The position numbers and the translations under genes are program-made. The notes below the pieces were generated by a model, which saw only the letters and a list, made by a program, of their open reading frames with translations, did no database searches and was not told the origin of the DNA. A DNA stretch of 64,000 nt. It comes from Nymphaea colorata (Eukaryota > Streptophyta > Magnoliopsida > Nymphaeales > Nymphaeaceae). The DNA lies in the NCBI RefSeq assembly GCF_008831285.2, contig NW_022204507.1:4546174-4610173 (forward strand), read 5' to 3'. This document shows, piece after piece, positions 56,310-64,000 of the stretch (its first letter is position 1; each line of letters begins with the position of its first letter).

Positions 56310-57556
56310 CATCTAAATTCTAAGACAAAAGTGAATGTTGAGCAAATCCTTTTTATGTTAATAAACATTTTTGTTTTTAGGTTTTGTTTGATATCCTCAG
56401 GTCTCATATTAAAAATTCCAAAAAATAGTAGTTTGGATATGGATTTAAGAAATGACATCCATTCGTATTTGTATTGAGATATACATTAAATATTCGATCG
56501 GATTCGGATTCTGATTTTAACATAAATATAAAAACTGGATTTGGATTGTAAAAGTCGGATTTCAGATTCAGACGTGGATATAATTTTTTTGTTTCGTATT
56601 TGAATCCGAATATATGAATATTTGGAAAAACAGGTATGATTAACGGTATATCCGACTGAAATATGATCCGTTGACATCCCTATCCCGTGGGCAGGGTTTG
56701 ATTTGAAAATCATTTTTAAGACAGAATGCATGGGTTCTCTTAGGCAGATTCCATGGCAATCGAATGATCTCTTAGAGTGCAACCTTGTGAAGAGTGCATG
56801 CAAAAAGCCAATTTTTTAACCTTTTGGCCCTGCTTAGATGGAACTGAATAGCCACCTCCAACTTTTCATGGAACCACCTTCAATGATGCCATAAACACTT
56901 CTAGAAAGCCTTAGAGGACAAAGTTTAAGATGCTGACCTTGTGTTATAGAAACAAAATTTCACCTTCAACTAGAATTGGAATGAAACTTCCCATTTTAGT
57001 TTCCCTTTGATAGTCTGGAACTTTGTTTTTAAAATTGAAAATTATGTGTTTGATAGAGCCAGAACTAAAATTGTGGAATTTGTGTATTAAAATCATCATA
57101 ACATGTGCCAAGAGAGAAGAAAAACTTTTAAGATTCTCAACTCATAATTCTACCCATATGATAAAATCATAATTCTGAAATTTTGATTCAAGAATGACCC
57201 AATAGGTAGGGCCCGCTTCCTTATAAAACAAGCGATGCCAAAAAGCTTCATATGGACATGTTGGTGTGATTTCTTAGAACCTTACACATTGCAAACCATT
57301 TAAAATTTTAATACCTCAATATATCCCCTGAATTAAAAAGAAATTTTAAAATGTATGAGCTATAAATGATTGTGAAGGAATGTATATAGTGCTGGCCAGT
57401 GCGTCTTCTCAAGAGTTAAGAACACAAGCCGACTTACTTAGAGATTTTAATAATTGCCAATATTAAACTAAGGTGGAGGGCTCAGCAATACAACAGGAAG
57501 TGAGCATCTCTGCTAACAACCTTACAGGTTTTGGATATGGATCCAACAGATTTGGA

Positions 57557-57557
57557 A

Positions 57558-57605
<48 letters not shown>
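57557..57605. repeat. (CT)n(TA)n microsatellite
   Basis: CTCTCTCTCTCTCTCT followed by about 14 TA units. Unit 1 has only a short (TA)n (15,951-15,969) at this place. Confidence 0.95.
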
Positions 57606-57610
<5 letters not shown>

Positions 57611-57896
57611 CTGAGACTGTCCATTCTGTCATGATGTGACAGTCAAGAAAAATAAAGGAAGAAAAATATTATGTGGATGCATAAAAATTAAATGGTGGTT
57701 GGATCGGCTAAGAACTAATAGACCAAATGTGTGGTGGGTGAAAAAGAAAATGGAAAACACGGCATAAAAATTTTACAAGTCCTAAATCAAGCAAGGGAGG
57801 GAAACAAAAAAGCCGACAAAAAGCAAAAAAGATTCATATTTAACAAAGAAAAAATTAGTTTCAATCGGTCACCGATTTTTTACACACTAAAACATT

Positions 57897-58490
57897 TCAG
57901 TAATTGTAAACCGTTCTCAAGATGGTCCCTTAGCTGCTCCACCATTGAATCTTCTAGAAGAAGGCGATCTGTTCCTGTCTATCCGTGAGAAATGTGGTTG
58001 CTACTGCATCATTTTGTTGAGAAGTAATACTGCTTGCGCCCACCAGAAGACTTGAGATTTTTGGGAAGTAAAAAAGAACTGGCTTTCTCAGTTTCGGGAG
58101 GCATTTCCAGTGGTCTCCCAAGGTGATGTTCTCAGTGAAACCAGACCAACATGACCAAGTCCTATTGGCTTCTGTCATGTTTGCTGAAAGCAGTTGCAAT
58201 CTATTGATTTTTACAGAATCACTCTACTTTTGCAGATGAAAAACATGACATAAAAAATGTACAAGACCTAAATCAAACAAGGGAGAGAAAAAAAGAGCCG
58301 ACAAAATGCAAAAGATTCATACTTGACCCAAAAAAAATAGAGTTACAATCTGTCACTGATTTTAAACACTAAAACATATCGAATAATTGTTACCTTTCCT
58401 CCAAGATGGCATCTTAACTCCTGACGGCTTCAGCCAACGAAACAGAAAAGGCTCCGTAACATGATATAACAGCACCTCAACCACTTCAGC
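57897..58490 (-). pseudogene. Detached LRR C-terminal fragments downstream of NLR2
   Basis: Twin of 16,141-16,750. The minus frame has ENITLGDHWKCLPKLRKPVL and VATTFLTDRQEQIAF, followed by a second short scrap at about 58,375-58,490. Both are tandem partial copies of the terminal LRR segment of the gene (EDISLGGHWQCLPKLGYLEL). Stops and a missing LRR core show no function. Confidence 0.7.
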
Positions 58491-60243
58491 GTAGGATGGA
58501 TAACCTTTCCCCAAGATGGTCCCTGAGTTCCTGCAGCAAATGGAGTGCTGGACAAAAGTAAATTACCAACTTTTCAAGCTTCGAGAGGCTGGCGATCTGT
58601 TCGTTTGCATCCATGGAACATATTGTTGCTACTGCATCATTTTCATTTTGGTGGGTAGTAATGTCCAGCAGAGACTTCAGATTGGGGAAGTATTGAAGCT
58701 CTAGGTATCCCAGTTTTGGGAGGCATTGCCAGTGGCCTCCCAAGCTGATGTCCTCATAGAAATAGTTTAGGAACAATGTCTCCAGTTGGGACAGACCCCA
58801 CAAGCACTGAGGCACCCTTCCCAATTTGACCTCATCAAGATTCATGTCGCTCCAAGACAGAGACTTGAGAGAGGGTAGAAATGTTGATACCTCTGATGGC
58901 AATGGCGATGGCAGTAGTGCTGCTGAGTCTGGATTCAACCTTAACTCAATGAGGTTAGGCAGTTGCTCAAGGAATTTCCATCCCAATGTTGCACTTAGGC
59001 AACAACAGACTGACAGACTTTGGAGCTGAGTCACTTGACTGTCATGCCCCGCCAGCTCCAATCGAGCATCAAGAAAGCCTTCTGTCTGCATCTTTGGACA
59101 ATTCATAAAATTTGCCTCTCTTAACCTTGGCATAGAAGTCAATGTTGTTTCCCCAAATCCATCCGCTGGCCACCCTTCCCAGTTGAGCAAACCTTCCACC
59201 ATCAACTCCTCAAGTAAAGGAACGTTAACAAGAGCCTTCAAGCTATTAGGTCCGTACACCTTCAACGACTTGAGAGCAGGCATGTCATGAGGTAATTGCT
59301 CTAGGCTGTCACAAAATTCTACCTCCAATGACTCCAAGGCAGGCATGTCAGCTAGAGTCTTCAGCCTATCACACCTCCGCACCATCAATGACTTGAGAGC
59401 AGGCATGTCATGTAAATGCTCTAGGCCGTCACAATAACTCACCTCCAACGACTCCAAGGCAGGCATGTTAACAAGAGCCTTTAGGCTATCACATGCCCAT
59501 ACCATCAACGACTTGAGCATGTTAACAAGAGCCTTTAGGCTATCGCATGCCCATACCATCAACGACTTGAGAGCAGGCATGTGATGAGGCAATTGCCCTA
59601 GGCTATCACAAAGTGACACGACCAACCACTTGAGAGCAGCCATGTGATGAGGTAATTGCTCTAGGCTGCAGCATTCCTCCACCTTCAACGACTCCAAGGC
59701 AGGCGTGCTAGCTATTTCACATAGTGCTGGGCAATTGATGACATTTAGTACTTTCAATGAGGTAATGCTTATTAGTTTTTCCCATAAATGGCATTTTTCC
59801 AGCTTTAGTGAATGTTGCTTGGTATTCTCAGTATTCAAATGCCAAACTGGCATCTTTCCTTTATAATCACCTATCTCCAAGCACTCCAGCCCAAGTGGAG
59901 GTTCCAATGCCTCCAGCACACCACTCTGTTCATCATTACTCTGTTCAGAAACACCTCCAGTAATTCCAAAGTAGAATTCCAAACTGATTATGCCATGCTT
60001 CTCCTTAAGCAATTGTGCATTTCTTGCACAGACAATAGGTTTTCTTGTCCCCCCCAACCCTTGTATTGACAGTTCCCCCTGTAGTTTGTTCAAGTCTTTT
60101 AGTTCCCTAATATTGCATGCCTTTGTGTCCCCTTTGTCATCGCATACCACAAATCTAAGCAAGGTCCGTAAATTGGTAAGCTTCCCCCAGCCTTCCGCTA
60201 TAAATTTCAATTCCCATGTCCATTTCAGCTCAAGATACCTCAA
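58486..60243 (-). CDS. Open LRR frame of NLR2 (585 aa)
   Basis: Uninterrupted LRR region. It starts in YLELKWTWELKFIAEGWGKL, has an R1-type linker (LKDLNKLQGELSIQGLGG), and then about eight regular MPALKSLMV..CDSLKAL units of ~23 residues, ending with PQCLWGLSQLETLFLNYFYE and the C-terminus LLQELRDHLGERLSIL. In NLR1 the same region carries several frameshifts. No promoter or start is evident, so it is probably only a well-preserved part of the pseudogene. Confidence 0.5.
   Translation of the reverse strand: MRYLELKWTWELKFIAEGWGKLTNLRTLLRFVVCDDKGDTKACNIRELKDLNKLQGELSIQGLGGTRKPIVCARNAQLLKEKHGIISLEFYFGITGGVSEQSNDEQSGVLEALEPPLGLECLEIGDYKGKMPVWHLNTENTKQHSLKLEKCHLWEKLISITSLKVLNVINCPALCEIASTPALESLKVEECCSLEQLPHHMAALKWLVVSLCDSLGQLPHHMPALKSLMVWACDSLKALVNMLKSLMVWACDSLKALVNMPALESLEVSYCDGLEHLHDMPALKSLMVRRCDRLKTLADMPALESLEVEFCDSLEQLPHDMPALKSLKVYGPNSLKALVNVPLLEELMVEGLLNWEGWPADGFGETTLTSMPRLREANFMNCPKMQTEGFLDARLELAGHDSQVTQLQSLSVCCCLSATLGWKFLEQLPNLIELRLNPDSAALLPSPLPSEVSTFLPSLKSLSWSDMNLDEVKLGRVPQCLWGLSQLETLFLNYFYEDISLGGHWQCLPKLGYLELQYFPNLKSLLDITTHQNENDAVATICSMDANEQIASLSKLEKLVIYFCPALHLLQELRDHLGERLSILR
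59464..59571 (-). repeat. 54-bp in-frame tandem duplication in the LRR of NLR2
   Basis: Two adjacent 54-bp units differing at one base (59,464-59,517 and 59,518-59,571) encode LKSLMVWACDSLKALVNM twice. NLR1 has one. The duplication keeps frame and shortens the local LRR period to 18 residues. Confidence 0.9.
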
Positions 60244-60245
60244 GT

Positions 60246-60912
60246 GGATTGTTGATTATTGGTCCATGTCTAGCTTAAAAGAGTAATAGCTTGTTTATTT
60301 TGTTGTCTTATGGCTGGGCACCGCAGGTAATTTATTTATGCAGTGGGGCATGGGTTTGTCGTAGTGGGTCCAGTAGAACTCTGTCTGGATCCTCCACTTG
60401 TAAGTGGGAGCCGAATCCAAAAATCCTTAAGATGTCAGTGGAGGGGGAAAATGCATACATGTCCCAAATTTTATGCTAAAATAAGGTTATCCATTACAAG
60501 ATAAAAATACCAAAATATTTCTGCAAAAAAATGACCACTTGGAGAAATAAGATAAAAAAACTAAAGAATCCACGTACATGCATATGTAAAAATGTAACCA
60601 TATGCAAGTCAATGCGCAGCATGCACACATTCATGTGTTCACCCACATTGATGCAATATCATGCAGTTCATAATCACATTGCATTGAACCAATGCTGGGG
60701 CACAATCAACTTCTTAACTTTCAGACATATGAAGGTGCTCACCACACCAATTTAACAACCATGCCCACAATGTATGCCACAGGAAGACAGTATTGCAACT
60801 CGCCAAACGTGTCAACAAACGTTCTGAACGAACGCCAACAATGACTGATTTTGCATGGATAATAGAGACAATTTGGGTATGTTTCAATTTATACTCTATT
60901 TTTTCATTGTTT
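60246..60912. mobile_element. Foreign 667-bp segment replacing 206 bp of NLR2
   Basis: NLR1 and NLR2 match up to ACCTCAAGT (18,449 / 60,245) and again from CCACTTGAAATTGG (18,656 / 60,913). Between these, NLR2 has 667 bp of unrelated, non-coding sequence and lacks the 206 bp that encode the first LRRs in NLR1. I find no TIR, TSD or poly-A. This looks more like filler at a repaired break than a transposon. Confidence 0.7.
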
Positions 60913-61356
60913 CCACTTGAAATTGGTCAAGTGTTCAATATAAACCTGCAAGTAAGAATTGGAATCAGCCAACAATGTGCACACCTTATTTGCTGTTTCC
61001 AAGGTATTATGCTTGTGTGCCTCTCCATTGTGTACACCAGGTAATGACAGATGGTGGGTGTGCTCAGTAGTAGACGCATGGCCATATTCCCTTCCACCTT
61101 TATATAAGGCAAGGTCATGCAAAATGTCATGCAATTTGATGCTCTTCAAATTAATTTCTTCAATCAAACACCACCTCATCCAATCTTCAATGTATTGGTT
61201 TGTTGTTGCTTCAACATCTATGCCAACCTCAATCAATCCGTATGCCACCCATTGCATGATCAATGTCTCCCTTTCAATCTCATAATTCTTTGGATAAATG
61301 CAGCAATACACAAAACAACTCTTCAAATAATATGGCAAGCCATCGTAGCTCAGCAT
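60904..61356 (-). pseudogene. ARC2/winged-helix segment of NLR2
   Basis: A 150-aa open piece: GLPYYLKSCFVYCCIYPKNY, TLIMQWVAYGLIEVGIDVEA and KLHDILHDLALYKGGREYGH. It supplies the intact LHD motif against which the LHH of NLR1 can be judged. Its C-terminal KQ comes from the foreign segment. Confidence 0.8.
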
Positions 61357-62640
61357 GAGACCAGGAAGAATATCGCCACCTATTTCAGTGGACGATGATG
61401 AGGCTGCAGGAGTCCTCCATTCCCATACCTAACTTTCAACGACGGACTTCCAGTCCTCCCTACTCATTTTCATGGTGTGCATCATGGACCCCACCATCTT
61501 AATCACAAGTGGCAACCCACCACACTTCTTTACTATTCCCTCTCTAACAAATTTGATCTTATGCATCACCAAATCTTCTTCTGTTTGGCCTTCTCTTAAA
61601 ACCTCCTTCAGAAACTAGTACCAACTTTGGTGGAAACTAAACTCTTGTAATTCATGCATATAAAAAGCAACCATCCCCTCCGACACATATTTTTTTCTAC
61701 TGGCAATCAAAATTTTGCTCCCCATTGCACCCGCCATCAATGTTCCCCCTTTCTCTTCCACCATTTTACTTCCCATACATCATCTAGGACCAACAAATTT
61801 TTTTCCTTTGAGAGCTCGTTCAGTAATTGTGTGCATAAGTCAGTCAAGGAACAATCAGTGTTTTCTCCAGAACTCTTGCACACTTCCCTTAGTATCTGCT
61901 ACACCAAATCCTTATAGTTTCGCCTTTCTGAATCACGAACCCACCACCTGCGTTCCACGAACTGTTGTTCAACTTCATTAAATACCATGTTTGCAAGAGT
62001 CGTTTTACCGATCCCTCCCTTTCCTACAATGGAGATAATAGAAGCACCACCCTTCTCAGTCTTACTACAAAAGTCATTCGACGAGAGCATTTCTACTAAC
62101 ACCTTTTTATCATTCTCCCTGCCTATGTGCAGTTGCACACCTATGTGATGGGTTGCCTCTTTGGGGTTGACATGTTCACCATGAACAGGGTCCTTACCAC
62201 CCCCTTTTGGTGTTTTTTTGAGCCTATCCACCATGTCCCAATCTTTCTTTATTTTATCAAGCCTTTCATTGACTTTCTTGATTTTGTTACCAAGTTGGTA
62301 ACGAAAAGAAACATCTACATAATAGGAAGAGAGTGCTGTGGTCAAAGACCGCTTACGTACCTGATCCCTCTTGCTGGCCTCAATTTTGCTTCGATATCCT
62401 TCGATGATATCCTCGGCATCATAAAGAACATCCTTGAGCTCAAACTCTAGTTCTCTGTCGCACTCCTTGCTGAAAAAGGACTCGATCAGCATCTTCGATG
62501 GCCTTTTGGAAGATTTTCAGGATCCTTTGGAGCTTCTTCAGATCGTCTTTGGCATTCAAGATGTAGTCTTTTGTCTCTTTCAGCAAATTGGTTGCAGTAG
62601 AAATGGCTGTTTGCACAAGCTCGTCTATTACTGCCCCCAT

Positions 62641-63868
62641 CTCCTGCAACCCCACTCCCAGTTTTTCAGTAGATTGAAGGGCAAAGGAAGAGAAGCAATT
62701 TTCAGAAAGATTGGAAGAAAATAGGCAAAAAACTGCACATAAAATTCAAATTGAGCAGGTGGGTCCGTTTTATCACCACCACCACCACATTATCCTCTTG
62801 CGAGTGGTAGAGCGCTGAAGTAATCAAGTTAAGGAAGAAATTCGGCCCTTGACGGCTCTAGAAATTCCGCCCTCAATTCTGTCAGTTGTTACTCATTGGC
62901 TTCTGTCCTTTCACGCAGTTTCATCAATTCCTTACACTGTATTCTTCTTCTCCTCCAGACTAGCTACGTTCATATTCCTGCTTCTTTTCTCTCTCCAATT
63001 CATTATATTTTCTGCATTTGCTTTAACTTTAATTCCCATAAATCGTGGCATGATCTGTTATAATACTAGAATACATGAGAAAAATACTCATTGGCACATT
63101 TTTTATAGGTTGTGTTAAAGAAGAAATTCAATTTCTTAATTTAGTTGCTCCTAAATAAATCTGGTAGAAAAATCCCCAAAGCCAGGCCCTAGAGTTCCCC
63201 CTTTCGGACTTGTCATATTTCCTGTTAATCTTTTATTTCATTGATATTATTATGCAAAAAATAATTTACATATATGATCCGCAATCCAAATTTATTTAGC
63301 ATAAAGTTCATACTGGACTCGGTTGCAAAAATACATATTGAATCCAACAGCCATATCTTAACCTTTCTCATAATGTTAAGATTCACATAAAGTAATATGA
63401 GAAAGAGAGAGAGAGAGAGAGAGAGAGGAATAGACCAGAAGATGATGGTTAAACCAAGTGGACAATTATATACATCTAAACGCAATGTTCAAAACATTTT
63501 TTTCTATAACAATCTAACCTTTTAGATATTATCTTAACAGTATTTTAGTTGTTAATAGTTGAGATCGTAAGTCTGAATCCTTTGTACCCCATCACTAATG
63601 TCAATAGTACACACACACACACACCATACCACTTGGCTAAGCAATAAAGCCATACCTCTCAAATTTATATTAGAAGATATTTTAAATAAAATGTGAACCT
63701 CCTAATATGTATATAATTAATACTAAATTTTAAAAAATCATGTTTCGGTTCAAGTTATTTTCATGAAAAAATTGTTCTTTTCTACAATGTTCAAAATTTT
63801 GATGTTAAAAGAGCCATTCATTTTTAGATTATTAAAAACATTATTATCATCCAAAATATGTTTAACTT
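62641..63868. other. NLR2 upstream region
   Basis: Collinear with 20,389-21,600. GAGCAGGTGGGTCCGTTTTA and CACCACCACCACATTATCCT lie 120-170 bp before the ATG. A (GA)n tract (63,402-63,427) and a (CA)n tract (63,610-63,622) follow. No gene and no definite TATA box. Confidence 0.55.
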
Positions 63869-63869
63869 A

Positions 63870-63903
<34 letters not shown>

Positions 63904-63970
63904 TATATATATATATATATAAAATATATATATATATATAATATATATATATATGTGTGTGTGTGTGTGT
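63869..63970. repeat. Interrupted (AT)n(GT)n microsatellite
   Basis: Runs of AT separated by AAAATATAT segments, ending in GTGTGTGTGTGTGTG. It is expanded relative to its twin at 21,612-21,668. Unit 2 homology continues to the window end. Confidence 0.95.
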
Positions 63971-64000
63971 TTGTTTCTTACCAAATTTAAAATCATGTGT

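Larger units (their letters stand above)
52535..57896. other. Spacer C2; no gene
   Basis: Collinear with 10,905-16,140, including R4 copies at 52,920-53,440 and 54,840-55,250, and the GACATCCCTA terminus near 56,680. It differs by ~290 extra bp at 52,610-52,900, by loss of the sequence equivalent to 13,475-13,790, and by a 104-bp tandem duplication. Short ORFs are non-coding in appearance. Confidence 0.6.
58486..62640 (-). pseudogene. NLR2: CC-NB-LRR (RGA type) pseudogene with an open LRR frame
   Basis: Start ATG at 62,640: MGAVIDELVQTAISTATNLL, then LKETKDYILNAKDDLKKLQ (Rx_N). At a T5 run near 62,473 the frame shifts (the same shift is in NLR1) and continues SFFSKECDRELEFELKDVLY with the EDIIEGY end of the coiled coil. 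P-loop GKGGIGKTT is intact near 62,005-62,030. Stops follow at 61,897, ~61,616 and ~61,427, plus a small frame-breaking deletion near 61,750. RNBS-D reads CFVYCCIYPKNYEI and the MHD-type motif reads LHD (61,130 region). At 60,246-60,912 foreign DNA replaces the first LRRs. The rest of the LRR domain (585 aa, 58,486-60,243) is open. Same orientation and flanks as NLR1. Confidence 0.9.

Noticed and set aside
62465-62485. An intron at the shared coiled-coil frame change (TTTTTCAG looks like a 3' splice site)
   Set aside because: No upstream GT at a plausible distance would give a spliceable intron while keeping the conserved Rx_N residues on both sides; a plain frame shift is simpler.
1-64000. 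tRNA, rRNA, snRNA or miRNA genes
   Set aside because: No cloverleaf-like or rRNA-like stretch was recognised by eye on either strand. Hairpins found are TIR-element ends. A covariance-model search would be needed to exclude small RNA genes.

Overview
This window is nuclear DNA of a flowering plant. The evidence is a set of intron-bearing or decayed plant gene families (two CC-NB-LRR disease-resistance loci, a plastid-type terpene synthase with canonical plant exon boundaries, an ARM-repeat protein), Ty1-copia and LINE retroelements, TIR elements with target-site duplications, and AT-rich, microsatellite-rich spacers. There is no rRNA, tRNA, CRISPR or organellar block that I can support. The species cannot be fixed from the sequence alone.

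The main result is the architecture. The window holds two direct copies of one large unit in the same order and orientation. Unit 1 spans about 1.57-21.9 kb and unit 2 about 26.2-64 kb. The full order, seen in unit 2, is: LINE 3' fragment, block A, terpene synthase plus an NLR N-terminal scrap, Ty1-copia element, ARM pseudogene and other old elements, block D (pyrimidine tract), LINE, spacer C, NLR gene. Unit 1 keeps A, the 5' half of the copia element, the LINE, C and the NLR. It lacks about 4.8 kb holding the terpene synthase (filled by a 0.56-kb local repeat at 6,082-6,645) and about 12.8 kb between the copia integrase and the LINE (junction near 8,830, with short microhomology). An extra copy of block D with a LINE piece lies at 24.2-26.2 kb, between the units.

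Genes. Every protein gene seen is broken. NLR1 (minus strand, 16.75-20.39 kb) keeps a 544-residue open NB-ARC frame, but its P-loop has Met in place of the conserved Thr, its MHD motif reads LHH, its coiled-coil region is full of stops, and a 1-bp insertion separates the NB-ARC from the LRRs. NLR2 (minus strand, 58.49-62.64 kb) has the reverse pattern: a clean P-loop and LHD motif and a 585-residue open LRR frame, but stops in the NB-ARC and a 667-bp foreign replacement between NB-ARC and LRR. The terpene synthase (plus strand, 30.77-33.26 kb) can be followed through seven exons with matching splice phases, but it has lost the DDxxD and NSE/DTE metal-binding motifs and carries stops and frameshifts. 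An ARM-repeat pseudogene (minus strand, about 39.87-40.76 kb) is GC-rich and abuts a copia LTR.

Mobile DNA. There are two related copia copies (6.65-8.83 and 35.18-39.87 kb), an older minus-strand copia relic (42.06-44.40 kb), a copia RT scrap (33.48-33.72 kb), LINE relics in five places, a non-autonomous hAT-like element with an 8-bp imperfect TSD (21,926-22,718), a TIR element with a 7-bp TSD (46,312-46,712), and two small MITEs. The picture is a decaying NLR/terpene-synthase cluster reshaped by segmental duplication, deletion and transposons. I found no convincing evidence of an undescribed biological system.
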